A DNA stretch of 64,000 nt from Oscillospiraceae bacterium (GTDB lineage Bacteria; Bacillota; Clostridia; Oscillospirales; Ruminococcaceae): NCBI GenBank assembly GCA_025757845.1, contig CP107211.1:1612001-1676000 (forward strand), written 5' to 3'. Below, one piece after another: positions 52,889 to 60,180 of this stretch; the first letter of the stretch is position 1; every line of letters begins with the position of its first letter. Under the pieces are notes generated by a model. The model was not told the origin of the DNA, made no database searches, and saw nothing but the letters and a program-made list of their open reading frames with translations. Made by a program: the position numbers and the translations under genes.

Positions 52889-53585
52889 CCAGTATCACCT
52901 CTGCCTCGTCCTCTGTGCCTCTCGGCTCCATCAGCACCGCCGGGGCGCTCTGGCCGCTGTCCCGGTCTGTGGTGTCCTGGGGCACCAGCGCAGCCGCAGC
53001 CCCCGCCGCCGTAATCAGCACCGCCGCGACGTTCGCCGCGTCCCGGTCGGTCATCACCCGGCTGTCGTATCGCTCCAGCTGCTTTTCCAGCTCTTTCCTC
53101 TCCTCGTAGCTCAGCTGCCGGTCGTAGCTGCCCGGCGCTCCGTATGCCACAAGGCCGGTCTCCATGGTGTCCTGCAGCGTCTCGTCCTCGCTCTTTAGTT
53201 GCACCCCGATGTCGTACTGCCGCGCTTTGGCGTCCTCGTCCAGCCGCCGGTGCAGCTTTTCCCGCACCTCGGCCGCCCTCTGGTTCTCGGCCACCCGCTG
53301 CTGCAGGTAGCTCACCTGGGCCTTTGCGCCCACAGCCGCCCGCGCCGCGATCTCCCGCGCCGCCTCGACCCGCGCTGCTGCAAATACTCCGTCCGGCTTT
53401 CCGGCCTCCTCGGCCATCCAGCTGCGGATTGTGCTCTCCGGCACGCCGTACCTGCGCGCCACTGCGCAGATGGAGTTGGAGCCGATCATGGCCATCACCA
53501 CTTCGGCACGCACAGCCGCCGGGTACTTTTTGCCCCGGCCCTGCTTCCCGGGCACGGTGTTTTTGCAGTATCTCCGCTTTGCCAT
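52875..53585 (-). CDS. terS: terminase small subunit
   Basis: 236 residues, start at 53585 with GGAGG upstream. An N-terminal helix-turn-helix (RAEVVMAMIGSNSICAVARRYGVPESTIRSWMAEE) binds the packaging site, a central coiled coil (AQVSYLQQRVAENQRAAEVREKLHRR) drives oligomer formation, and the acidic C-terminus (PRGTEDEAEVILDGPG) may contact TerL. Order before terL supports the call. Confidence 0.85.
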   Translation of the reverse strand: MAKRRYCKNTVPGKQGRGKKYPAAVRAEVVMAMIGSNSICAVARRYGVPESTIRSWMAEEAGKPDGVFAAARVEAAREIAARAAVGAKAQVSYLQQRVAENQRAAEVREKLHRRLDEDAKARQYDIGVQLKSEDETLQDTMETGLVAYGAPGSYDRQLSYEERKELEKQLERYDSRVMTDRDAANVAAVLITAAGAAAALVPQDTTDRDSGQSAPAVLMEPRGTEDEAEVILDGPG

Positions 53586-53634
53586 CCCCGGTCCTCCCTC
53601 CGTGCTTTGGCTCCCAGTCTACCGTCCGGGTCCG

Positions 53635-53670
53635 CAATAAAAAAACCGCGCACTTTTCAGCACGCGGTTT
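53635..53670 (-). terminator. terminator between late regulator and terS
   Basis: Stem AAACCGCG..GC / GC..CGCGGTTT followed on the minus strand by TTTTTTTATT. It would stop early transcripts before the packaging genes, so late expression needs a new promoter or antitermination. The segment 53586..53739 holds nothing else that I can support. Confidence 0.8.
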
Positions 53671-53739
53671 GCTGCGTTGCAGCACAAACAGGCCGGATGC
53701 ATCGCACTCAGCCTGTCCCATGCTCCTGTATGGGCATGG

Positions 53740-54045
53740 CTACACCAGCCCCTCCCGTGCGGCAAAAAGTCCCACCGTGCTCAACGCCTCCAGCTCCTTG
53801 CGGTAGTAGGTCGTCCGCCCGATGTGCAGCGCCTCCACCACGTCCCACTCTTTTTCTCCGGCCATGTACCGCCGCACAAGGATCCCGGCGCACACCGGGT
53901 CCGCCTCGTCATAGTAGTCCAGCGCCTTCCCGATCACCCGGCCCCAGGCCTGCGTCAGCTCGTCCGGGGTGTCTTCGGCCGCTTCCATCGCCCTGCCATA
54001 TCGCCGCAGTCCTTTCCGCACGTCCTTTTTCTGCTGTTTTGTCAC
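53740..54045 (-). CDS. ArpU/RinA-type late transcription regulator
   Basis: 101 residues from a GTG at 54045 (VTKQQKKDVRKGLRRYG), with a G-rich site upstream; the open frame extends further but over AT-rich promoter sequence. The C-terminal part has a sigma-factor-region-4-like helix-turn-helix (AGILVRRYMAGEKEWDVVEALHIGRTTYYRKELEAL), as in the phage regulators ArpU and RinA that switch on late genes. It is encoded immediately before terS, the usual place. Confidence 0.8.
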   Translation of the reverse strand: MTKQQKKDVRKGLRRYGRAMEAAEDTPDELTQAWGRVIGKALDYYDEADPVCAGILVRRYMAGEKEWDVVEALHIGRTTYYRKELEALSTVGLFAAREGLV

Positions 54046-54079
54046 CCGTGCCCCGCCTTTCCGCGCGCTTTTGCGCTGA

Positions 54080-54091
54080 TTTGCGCGCAAA
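54080..54091. promoter_or_regulatory. GC palindrome upstream of the late regulator
   Basis: Perfect 12-base palindrome TTTGCGCGCAAA, with related TTTCGCGCGCAA (54109..54120) and TTTTGCGC nearby, between the promoter at 54125..54153 and the regulator start. It could be a regulator binding site; its purpose is unknown. Confidence 0.35.
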
Positions 54092-54124
54092 TTCAGCGTT
54101 TTTCCGCGTTTCGCGCGCAATATG

Positions 54125-54153
54125 TAAATATAATTAATTTTTTTATCTGTCAG
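54125..54153 (-). promoter_or_regulatory. candidate promoter of the late regulator
   Basis: Minus strand: CTGACA (54148..54153), 17-base AT-rich spacer, TATTTA (54125..54130). The AT-rich block stands out from its GC-rich surroundings. Confidence 0.45.
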
Positions 54154-54173
54154 GTGCGAACTTTCGCAAACTT

Positions 54174-54226
54174 CGCGTTTGCGAGCAAGGCTCCGCAATG
54201 AAAGCCCCAGTGGGGCTTTTAAGCGA
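54174..54226 (-). repeat. dispersed repeat with terminator hairpin, second copy
   Basis: GCGTTTGCGAGC, then AAAGCCCC-AGT-GGGGCTTT (54201..54219), then AAGCGAC. The same arrangement occurs at 190..240 on the chromosome. Here it follows the rep stop codon and may terminate the early operon. Confidence 0.6.
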
Positions 54227-54240
54227 CAGGGCGGTCTTGC

Positions 54241-55134
54241 TCAAGCAAGATGCCGGGGTCTCACCCCGGCAAGCCCCCGCCTCCGCAGGATCAGATACGC
54301 CTGCGGGTCGGTGCTCTCCCAGCCGTCTGGCCGTGGTCGGTCGGTCTCGTACAGCTGCTGCGGGTCGTAGACCATCACCTGCACCACCTCCCAGCCCGGG
54401 AAGCGCTGCTCCCACCAGGCTGCATCCTCGGCGTGCTCGCTGCACCCCTGCCGCAGCTGTCTCCGGCTCCACTTGGTGTCGGCTGCCCGCAGCACTTCCG
54501 GCAGCGTCAGGTTCCGCGTCTCCACGCACCGGCGCTCACTGTGGCCGTAGATGTACCCTACCGTGCCGTTTTTGCCATCCCCGTCTATGCCCAGGATCTT
54601 TTTCACGTCGATCCGGTCCGCGTTGCAGGTCCCCAGCGGCTCATACTCTCCCGTACCCGGCACCCGCCGCCGCCACAGTTCTTCCAGCATCTGGCGGAAT
54701 TCCCTCCGCTCGGCCGCCGTCAGGCCCTTGCACTCGGCAAAGCCGTGCATGTGCAGCTTCCCTTTCTCTCCGTTCCGCACCGCGTGCAGGCTCAGCTTCA
54801 GCTGCCTGGCTCTCTGCTCCCCGAACCGCCGGATCACCGCCGCCTTTACCCGCCGCACATAGTTCCGCACGTCCTGCACGCAGTCCTCAAAGCTCTCCGG
54901 CCGGTATGCATCCTCGTAGGTCCCGGTCACATAAAAGCCGTCCTTGTCAAAGTTCGCCAGCACCTTGCGCTGGTATCTGCGCATGCTGGCGTTTTTATTG
55001 CGTGCCTTCTGGCCCCGGCTGCTCTCCTTTTGCTTCCTGCCCCGCTGCCTGTGCTCCTGATCCGTCACCGCATAGATGCCCACGGTCCTGTACTCTCCGC
55101 ACTCGTACTTTTTCTCCCGGATCCAGCTCTTCAT
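54241..55134 (-). CDS. HUH-type replication initiator (rolling-circle Rep-like)
   Basis: 297 residues. GFYVTGTYEDAYRP (residues 66-79) has the form of Rep motif 1, KGKLHMHGFAEC carries the metal-binding HMH (H128, H130; the HUH motif), and NGTVGYIYGHSER supplies candidate catalytic tyrosines. A basic N-terminus (RQRGRKQKESSRGQKARNK) precedes the domain. Such proteins nick one strand at an origin and start rolling-circle replication, and are usual in plasmids and small single-stranded phages. Here it is the only replication gene that I recognise: no primase, helicase or polymerase is seen. Confidence 0.75.
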   Translation of the reverse strand: MKSWIREKKYECGEYRTVGIYAVTDQEHRQRGRKQKESSRGQKARNKNASMRRYQRKVLANFDKDGFYVTGTYEDAYRPESFEDCVQDVRNYVRRVKAAVIRRFGEQRARQLKLSLHAVRNGEKGKLHMHGFAECKGLTAAERREFRQMLEELWRRRVPGTGEYEPLGTCNADRIDVKKILGIDGDGKNGTVGYIYGHSERRCVETRNLTLPEVLRAADTKWSRRQLRQGCSEHAEDAAWWEQRFPGWEVVQVMVYDPQQLYETDRPRPDGWESTDPQAYLILRRRGLAGVRPRHLA

Positions 55135-55376
55135 GGCTCACCTCTTCTTTCGGGCAGCGCCCTTGTCCTTTTCTTTTCCCGGTCCTCACCGTCGTAGAAA
55201 TAACGGGTATACAAGCTCCCTCAAGCGCCCGCCCGGACGCTTATAAAAATAAAAGGTATATTATATACTTTGATAAAGGCTCCCGCCTGCCGCCAGCGTC
55301 TGGCAGCACCCGGCAAACTTTATGCCCGTCCCGTCGCCAAAGCCCTCCGGCGTAATTGCCGGAGGGCTTTTCCTGT
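55135..55376. other. intergenic region upstream of rep, AT-rich segment and terminator; possible origin
   Basis: It holds an AT-rich tract at about 55240..55275 with TATATTATATAC, and a strong hairpin AAAGCCCTCCGGC / GCCGGAGGGCTTTT (55339..55371) that terminates the gene at 55377. The AT tract may be the rep promoter, and the region could be the nick site of the Rep protein. No conserved nick sequence was identified. Confidence 0.35.
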
Positions 55377-55586
55377 TCATTTTCTTCTTCTGCTCCGCTG
55401 TCCCTTGTGGGCCATCCAGCCTTCTTTTTCGTAATCGCCCCGGTTCACCTTGTCCCGGTAGATTGCGTTTTGGGTGTACTCCTTCTCGGTTTTTAGCCGT
55501 CCCTTCCACTCCCGGTACTTTTCGCACTGGTCATGGCACGCCGGGGATCTTCCTGGGCAGTCCGGCTTGCAGCACCACTCGGTCAT
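55377..55586 (-). CDS. small Cys-rich phage protein
   Basis: 69 residues from the ATG at 55586 with GGAGG upstream. The N-terminus MTEWCCKPDCPGRSPACHDQC has five cysteines and a histidine in the style of a small zinc knuckle often seen in early genes of Firmicutes phages; the rest is basic (AYRDKVNRGDYE-like, ending KGQRSRRRK). Function unknown, possibly nucleic-acid binding. It overlaps the preceding gene by ATGA. Confidence 0.65.
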   Translation of the reverse strand: MTEWCCKPDCPGRSPACHDQCEKYREWKGRLKTEKEYTQNAIYRDKVNRGDYEKEGWMAHKGQRSRRRK

Positions 55587-56203
55587 ACCGGCACCTCCGG
55601 TTTCCCGGCCGCCGCCCAGTAGCCGTAGCTCAGCTCTTTGCGGCCCCATTTCCGTGCCGCCGCATTGTAGCGGCACAGCGCATGTACATCTTCCTGCAGC
55701 GCGTCCATCTCCGTCTTTTCCGGCTCTTTCGCACTCACGTTCTTCAGCTCCGAAAAGCCTTCCCGCTTCTTCCGGTCCTCCCCTTTCGGGATCCGGATGG
55801 GCCGCTCCTCTTTCCGGCGCTCCACACATGTCACGCCCAGGCGCTTATTGTGCCCGGCTCGGTGGGCATTCGGTGCGTCCTCTGCCCGGATAAAAAAGCC
55901 TTTTTCCACCAGCTCCACCGCGGTGCCTTCGCACACCACCCGGCCGTCGGCGTCCGTCATCCGGTACACCCACACCTTCCGGGTCGTCCCGCCGGGCGGC
56001 GCTATCTTTTTTGCCACCGGCCGGATTTCTTCCCGCTCCACCTTCCACTTCCTGGCCCGGATGCCCTTCAGGTGCTGCTTGGCCCACAGGCGGCTCACGT
56101 CATCGCTCCGTGAAAAAACGCCATCCGCTACCAGCTGTCCCGCCTTGCCTTTGTAGGCCAGCTCCCCGGTCTTTGCGTCGTACAGGCTGTAGATGTACTT
56201 CAT
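55583..56203 (-). CDS. early phage protein, unknown (two short repeat domains)
   Basis: 206 residues, start at 56203. Two similar units appear: MKYIYSLYDAKTGELAYKGKAGQLVADGVF and VWVYRMTDADGRVVCEGTAVELVEKGFF, each a small beta-alpha fold that resembles phage proteins with helix-turn-helix-like or KOW-like halves. The C-terminal third is basic. ATGA overlaps link it to both neighbours. No function can be assigned. Confidence 0.6.
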   Translation of the reverse strand: MKYIYSLYDAKTGELAYKGKAGQLVADGVFSRSDDVSRLWAKQHLKGIRARKWKVEREEIRPVAKKIAPPGGTTRKVWVYRMTDADGRVVCEGTAVELVEKGFFIRAEDAPNAHRAGHNKRLGVTCVERRKEERPIRIPKGEDRKKREGFSELKNVSAKEPEKTEMDALQEDVHALCRYNAAARKWGRKELSYGYWAAAGKPEVPV

Positions 56204-56442
56204 CTGTCCCGCACCTCTCGCAGCTCTTCCCACGCATCCTTCCAGCACAGCCGCCCGAATACCTGCTCCGCTTTCCGCCGGGCTTCCGGGCCGTCCATCT
56301 CTCGCATCTGCTGGTTCTTGTACTGCTCAAACCCGACGCAGCATGCAGCAAAGTCCCGCACCTCCGGTACCTGCGAGCCGATTTTTGCTGCCAGCAGCCT
56401 GCAAAACCGCTTGCGCGTGATCTTTCTCTTGTCCTTGCTCAT
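56200..56442 (-). CDS. early phage protein, unknown
   Basis: 80 residues, basic N-terminus (MSKDKRKITRKRFCRLLAAKIG), helical, with cysteines at FAACCVGF. It is joined to its neighbours by ATGA overlaps at both ends, typical of this operon. I recognise no family. Confidence 0.6.
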   Translation of the reverse strand: MSKDKRKITRKRFCRLLAAKIGSQVPEVRDFAACCVGFEQYKNQQMREMDGPEARRKAEQVFGRLCWKDAWEELREVRDR

Positions 56443-56623
56443 ACTTTTCCTCCGTACAGTTCAAACTCCACGCCGTCCTCGGTGATCAGCGCCCCGCCGT
56501 CCAGGATCTCCGTGATCTGCCGGGCTCCGTCCACTTCTTCGCCGTCTGCGTTTTCACGCCCGTCCGCTCCGCCAGCTTCCACACCGTCAGGCCCCGGTAC
56601 TGCATTGCTTCCGTCAGTGTCAT
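56439..56623 (-). CDS. small helix-turn-helix protein, frameshifted
   Basis: The start (ATG 56623, AAAGGAG upstream, ATGA overlap with the preceding gene) opens MTLTEAMQYRGLTVWKLAERTGVKTQTAKKW, a plausible DNA-binding helix-turn-helix, which then runs to an early stop at 56486. The neighbouring frame reads QITEILDGGALITEDGVEFELYGGKV and stops at 56439 in an ATGA overlap with the next gene. The frames join at a C-run (GGG on plus, 56522..56524); one added C gives a 61-residue protein. The gene is therefore probably real and the break an indel. Confidence 0.55.
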
Positions 56624-57375
56624 CTCGTCCGTCTCCTTTGCCAGCTGTCCGGTGTGCCGTACTGCAGCGCGGTCTGGATTCGCTTTTCCACCTCGGCTGG
56701 TGCCAGCGGCAGCGCTTTCGGCGCGCACATCCGTCGCACCTCGTTTCGCACCTGCCGGGTGCGCATCTCCCGCATGGCCTGCTCCTCGTGCATCCGGTAG
56801 CCCCAGATTTCTTTCTGGTCCGGCCGGTCCAGCACCTCTACGTCGGTCTTGTACGCGCTGGTGCACGACCGCCGGAACCATTCCATGGCCACGTCCACGC
56901 CTTCCTCCAGCACCCACTGGTTCAGCTGCCGGTAATTCGCCAGCACTTCTTCGTGCAGGCGGTTCAGCCGCTCCGCGCCAAAGCCCAGCACCTCGGCGCA
57001 GGCAATGGCGCACACCCGCCACTCCAGTGTGGCCGCGCTGTCCACGGCTCCCTGCATTTTCCACTCTTTGTGCGACCTTGCCCGGCCTTTGGCCATCGGG
57101 ATATGCAGTTCCCACACCGTGCCCTCCGGCATCTGGCTGTGCATCCAGGCTTCCGCCTTCCGCAGCGGCTCGTGCTTCCGGCTTGCCGGTCTCGTCATGA
57201 TCTCCAGCACCTTGCCGTTCACTTCGTCCCGCACCGCGTTCACTTTTTTCTGCCGTTCTTTGCCAATGCCAAATTTTTCGTTCAGGGCAATGGTCACGCA
57301 TGCGTGGGTAAAATCAATGGCGTTGTTCTGCGCCAGCGTGATGCTGTCCTCCAGGCTCAACTTGCTTTTGCTCAC
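56620..57375 (-). CDS. early phage protein, unknown, 251 residues
   Basis: Begins at a GTG (57375) that overlaps the preceding stop as GTGA, opening (M)SKSKLSLEDSITLAQNNAIDF. Helical and charged, without membrane segments; a central EVLANYRQLNQWVLEEGVDVAMEWFRRSC and a C-terminal basic region. The size and place in the operon suggest a DNA-metabolism or host-takeover protein, but no motif supports a specific role. Confidence 0.6.
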   Translation of the reverse strand: MSKSKLSLEDSITLAQNNAIDFTHACVTIALNEKFGIGKERQKKVNAVRDEVNGKVLEIMTRPASRKHEPLRKAEAWMHSQMPEGTVWELHIPMAKGRARSHKEWKMQGAVDSAATLEWRVCAIACAEVLGFGAERLNRLHEEVLANYRQLNQWVLEEGVDVAMEWFRRSCTSAYKTDVEVLDRPDQKEIWGYRMHEEQAMREMRTRQVRNEVRRMCAPKALPLAPAEVEKRIQTALQYGTPDSWQRRRTR

Positions 57376-57557
57376 AGCTTCTTCACCGCCTTCCAATACC
57401 GGTCATGCAGCTGCATCCACTCGTCCAGGCTCAGGCTCTTGTCCGCCGAGGCAGCAGCCAGCACCTTGTATGCACTGCTCTCCTTGCTGCGCGGGTCGTG
57501 CCAGTCCAGCTCTTCCAGCGCCGCGTCCAGCTTCTGCTCGTACTCCTGCTGTGTCAT
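57372..57557 (-). CDS. small early phage protein, unknown
   Basis: 61 residues, acidic and helical (MTQQEYEQKLDAALEELDWHD, then LSLDEWMQLHDRYWKAVKKL). Its start overlaps the preceding stop by ATGA and its end overlaps the next start by GTGA. No recognised family. Confidence 0.55.
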   Translation of the reverse strand: MTQQEYEQKLDAALEELDWHDPRSKESSAYKVLAAASADKSLSLDEWMQLHDRYWKAVKKL

Positions 57558-57871
57558 TCGTCCTGTACCTCTCCCTGCCGCGTCATCAGCTCATTGATAA
57601 ACTCCGCATCCCGGCCTTCAAACCGCTGCGCCGCACGCGCCCCGCCGTTCATCATAGCCAGCAGCGCATTCTCCATCATCTTCCCAAACTCCGCGCAGCA
57701 CTGTCCGCGCATCCGCTGCGGCACCTTCCGCATGCAGTTTGCCGCCATCGCGCAAAAGCCCGCCGTCATCACCTCCAAAACATCTTTCTCACTGCATTTT
57801 TTGCCCTCGACGTTGGTCATGACTTTTCCGCCCGGCACCGTCCTCACCGTGATCTCGATCGTACCCTTCAT
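57554..57871 (-). CDS. early phage protein, unknown
   Basis: 105 residues from the ATG at 57871. An N-terminal beta pair (KGTIEITVRTVPGGKVMTNVEG) is followed by helices rich in Met and Cys (EVMTAGFCAMAANCMRKVPQRMRGQCC). Function unknown. It ends in an ATGA overlap with the next gene. Confidence 0.55.
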   Translation of the reverse strand: MKGTIEITVRTVPGGKVMTNVEGKKCSEKDVLEVMTAGFCAMAANCMRKVPQRMRGQCCAEFGKMMENALLAMMNGGARAAQRFEGRDAEFINELMTRQGEVQDE

Positions 57872-57890
57872 AGTTCTGCTCCTTTTCTCT

Positions 57891-58091
57891 TCACGGTTCC
57901 CCGTGGTCGTTCGCCCAGGCAAGCACCTGCGCTCTCGCTTCCGTCAGTGCTTCGCACAGCAGGTTCGCGGCGTCTTCGGCCATCCCGCTGGGCAGGTCGT
58001 TCACCACTGCAAGGGCTGCATCTGCGTCAATGCGGATCTGATCACAAAGCAGCGTGGCCCGCTCCCAGTCCTTTACAGTGTCTTTTTGCAT
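57891..58091 (-). CDS. small early phage protein, unknown
   Basis: 66 residues from the ATG at 58091, fully helical (WERATLLCDQIRIDADAALAVVNDLPSGMAEDAANLLCEALTEARAQVLAWA as an antiparallel pair). Its start overlaps the end of the preceding gene by 19 bases. No recognised family. Confidence 0.5.
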   Translation of the reverse strand: MQKDTVKDWERATLLCDQIRIDADAALAVVNDLPSGMAEDAANLLCEALTEARAQVLAWANDHGEP

Positions 58092-58270
58092 TTGCCAAAC
58101 TCCTCCACATGGTACACCCGGAAGTCGTCGCACTCCGGGTGCTGCTCCCGTGCCAGCTCCTGCGCTCTGGCTTTGGCCACGCCCTGGCTGCTGCCGCCCA
58201 CCAGCAAGGCCGTCTGCAGCCGCAGCGGGTAGCCGTCCCGGCTCATCTCAATGTGCACACGGTAACGCAT
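58073..58270 (-). CDS. small early phage protein, unknown
   Basis: 65 residues, start at 58270. A beta-rich N-terminus (MRYRVHIEMSRDGYPLRLQTALLVGG) precedes a helix and a basic Cys-containing tail (EFGKCKKTL). Mixed alpha-beta, soluble, no assigned role. Confidence 0.5.
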   Translation of the reverse strand: MRYRVHIEMSRDGYPLRLQTALLVGGSSQGVAKARAQELAREQHPECDDFRVYHVEEFGKCKKTL

Positions 58271-58275
58271 CCTGC

Positions 58276-58542
58276 TCACCCCACCTTCCGCTTTCCGGCT
58301 TTCACGGTGTTCTCCGGCTGCCGGTGCGCCCGGTGTCCGGCCTTTTCCTCCTGCTCCTGGGCCGCAAAGCCCAGCCGCATAAAAAGCCCGGCCGCCAGCA
58401 CCAGCACCATGGCCGTCACAAACTGCCCGTCCGTGATGGGTGCGCCCACCTGGGCGTTGCCTTCCAGCCCCATGCCGCACAGCAGTCCGGCGCAAAGGCT
58501 CCCAGCCGCCAGCCAGTGCCATACTGTCGATTTGATTTTCAT
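58276..58542 (-). CDS. small two-helix membrane protein
   Basis: 88 residues with GGAGG upstream. A first membrane segment (VWHWLAAGSLCAGLLCGMGL) and a second (FVTAMVLVLAAGLFMRLGFA) are followed by a charged cytoplasmic tail (EQEEKAGHRAHRQPENTVKAGKRKVG). It could be a superinfection-exclusion or lysis-related protein, but this is only inferred from its topology. Confidence 0.55.
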   Translation of the reverse strand: MKIKSTVWHWLAAGSLCAGLLCGMGLEGNAQVGAPITDGQFVTAMVLVLAAGLFMRLGFAAQEQEEKAGHRAHRQPENTVKAGKRKVG

Positions 58543-58590
58543 TGCAAAATACCTCCGTTTGCGTTATACTTCTGGTGATAGCGGCCCTTG

Positions 58591-58842
58591 TCAGATCGCT
58601 TTCACTCGGAGCCCGCCGGTGTTCTCAGCACCGGCGGGCTTTTTCATTTTCTCCAGCGCGGCGTTCTTGTCAATGCGCCAGAGCTTGGGGCCCACCTTAG
58701 TGGCGGGCAGCATTCCCATCCGGCACATGCGCTGCACCGTCTTGGGGCACACGCCGATCAGTGCGGCGTACTCGGCCGGGGTCAGGTACGCGGGCAGCTG
58801 CCGCGCGTCCCAGACCTTTGCCCTTGTGACTGTCCTTTTCAT
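58591..58842 (-). CDS. excisionase-like winged helix-turn-helix protein
   Basis: 83 residues from the ATG at 58842. YLTPAEYAALIGVCPKTVQRMCRMGMLPATKVGPKLWRID is a MerR/excisionase-type DNA-binding domain. It may be a directionality factor for the integrase outside the window or an early regulator. The final codons lie in a strong hairpin (GCCCGCCGGTG / CACCGGCGGGC, 58610..58640) whose T-run is on the plus strand. Confidence 0.75.
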   Translation of the reverse strand: MKRTVTRAKVWDARQLPAYLTPAEYAALIGVCPKTVQRMCRMGMLPATKVGPKLWRIDKNAALEKMKKPAGAENTGGLRVKAI

Positions 58843-58850
58843 GGCTTTTG

Positions 58851-59150
58851 TCACTCCTCCTGTTCTTCCGCGATCTGCAGCACCCGCTGCAGCCACTCGG
58901 TCTTGCTTTTCACATCCATTGCCAGATACACATCCTCGTGGTCCGTCTCGTCCAGGTCGTGCACCAGCTGCTTGCACACCGCAAGCAGCTCGTCGCACAT
59001 CGCCAGCCCGGCTTTTACCATCCATTTGCTGCTCAGCAGCATCGGCTTGCCGTCCCTTTCCGGGTGGTTCTGCTCCCGCAGCTCCTTTTCCGTCGGCACT
59101 CTCACCTCCGGCACCAGCCGCCCCGCCGGGGCATTGTTTCGGTCGGTCAT
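58851..59150 (-). CDS. early phage protein, unknown
   Basis: 99 residues. A disordered N-terminus (MTDRNNAPAGRLVPEVRVPTEKELREQNHPER) is followed by a helical domain with MCDELLAVCKQLVHDLDETDHEDVYLAMDVKSKTEWLQRVLQIAEEQEE. An ATGA overlap couples it to the preceding gene. No recognised family. Confidence 0.55.
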   Translation of the reverse strand: MTDRNNAPAGRLVPEVRVPTEKELREQNHPERDGKPMLLSSKWMVKAGLAMCDELLAVCKQLVHDLDETDHEDVYLAMDVKSKTEWLQRVLQIAEEQEE

Positions 59151-59533
59151 GCGTCCTCACCTCCCAGTCGGATACCCCACTCGGCGCAGATGGTCTCGCA
59201 CACCGGCTTTGCAAAGCCGATCAGCTCATCCCCGCGTGCAGCCGCCAGCACTGCCGTTCCCACGATGCCGCTCATATAGCCGTACTGGTACAGATTCATC
59301 GCCTTCCAGTTTACCGGCAGCTCCTGCAGCAGGCCTTCCTCGTTCACGATCAGCTTGATGCTGTCCACCGGCTCCCGGGCCCAGCCTGGTTCCAGGCAGC
59401 TGTCTGCTGTCTCGATCAGGCCGCCCACCAGCTGCTGGAGCGTCTCCAGCTTGCAGGTGTCTCCGTCGTCGCACCGGATCAGGCGGCCCGTGCCGTCTGC
59501 TCGGATCAGGATCATGTATCGTTCCATCTTCAT
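59147..59533 (-). CDS. DUF3846-like phage protein
   Basis: 128 residues. The order of an N-terminal strand (MILIRADGTGRLIRCDDGD), LETLQQLVGGLIET, IKLIVNEEGLLQELPVNWKAM and SGIVGTAVLAAARGDELIGF matches the DUF3846 pattern common in phages and mobile elements of Firmicutes. The role is unknown. The AAGGAG site before its start lies inside the promoter region of the opposing gene at 59597. Confidence 0.65.
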   Translation of the reverse strand: MKMERYMILIRADGTGRLIRCDDGDTCKLETLQQLVGGLIETADSCLEPGWAREPVDSIKLIVNEEGLLQELPVNWKAMNLYQYGYMSGIVGTAVLAAARGDELIGFAKPVCETICAEWGIRLGGEDA

Positions 59534-59540
59534 ACGCTCC

Positions 59541-59587
59541 TTGTTCTGTCTCCCTTCTTTGTGCTACAATCAGCAAAAAGAAAGGAT
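59541..59587 (+). promoter_or_regulatory. promoter and ribosome site of cargo gene 1
   Basis: TTGTTC (59541..59546), 18-base spacer, TACAAT (59565..59570), then CAGCAAAAAGAAAGGATGTG. The stretch from GTGCTACAAT to the start is nearly identical to that at 60200..60232. Confidence 0.65.
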
Positions 59588-59596
59588 GTGTTTTGC

Positions 59597-60037
59597 TTGT
59601 TTTCCTTTGATTCTCAGACCATCGCCGCTATCACTTCGATCACCGCTCTGGTCTCCTGCCTTGCCGCCCTGCTCAACGTGGTCATCACATGGCTCGCAGC
59701 GCGTTTCAACAGCCGTGCAGCTTATCGGCTGGAAGCCTCCAAACTTTACTTCAGCGCCCAGTCCGACGCTTTTGCAAAATTCATGGCGGCCGCTGCGGCC
59801 TTCCGTGCCGACCCTTCCGCCGAAAACTCTCTGCTTCTCAACAGCGCCCTGTCTTGCGCTGTGCTCTATTGCACCGAACCTTCCCGCGAGGCTCTCAGCC
59901 TTTACGGTCAGGCTCTTGTCGAACTTGCGCACGACCGTTCGGATCCGTCTGTCACCCGGCTCACCCATGCGCAGGTCTCCGCCCAGATCGCTATGCAGCA
60001 GGAGTTGTCAGCGCTGCGAACCATAAAGCTGAAATAA
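59597..60037 (+). CDS. counter-strand cargo gene 1: single-pass membrane protein
   Basis: 146 residues, TTG start at 59597 ten bases after AAAGGA; a GTG at 59588 is too close to that site. An N-terminal membrane helix (ITALVSCLAALLNVVITWLA) is followed by about 110 cytoplasmic residues, mostly helical. It is read against the early operon from its own promoter, as in phage morons expressed in the lysogen. A paralogue with the same layout starts at 60236. Function unknown; surface or exclusion roles are possible. Confidence 0.6.
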   Translation: MFSFDSQTIAAITSITALVSCLAALLNVVITWLAARFNSRAAYRLEASKLYFSAQSDAFAKFMAAAAAFRADPSAENSLLLNSALSCAVLYCTEPSREALSLYGQALVELAHDRSDPSVTRLTHAQVSAQIAMQQELSALRTIKLK

Positions 60038-60167
60038 TGGCCGCTGCCAGAGCGCACAGCACATAAGCGATCATCGCCATGTTCCAGCTCTTTTCAACGC
60101 AGCTTGCCAGCATCAGCCCCATGCTCACCAGCAGCAGCAAAAATTCCAGAATGAACCCCGCCACCAT
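59991..60167 (-). CDS. small two-helix membrane protein, copy 1
   Basis: 58 residues starting MVAGFILEFLLLLVSMGLML after AAGGAGG, with a second segment ending ALAAAIISALWFAAL. The gene overlaps the end of the opposing cargo gene by 47 bases. A similar protein (start MVAVCIAVVWIGMVTG) is encoded at 60623..60787, so this gene was duplicated together with its opposing partner. Confidence 0.55.
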   Translation of the reverse strand: MVAGFILEFLLLLVSMGLMLASCVEKSWNMAMIAYVLCALAAAIISALWFAALTTPAA

Positions 60168-60180
60168 CCTCTTCACCTCC

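Noticed and set aside
58610..58640. plus-strand terminator inside the excisionase-like gene
   Set aside because: The hairpin is real but no plus-strand transcript is expected there; it may only affect mRNA stability.
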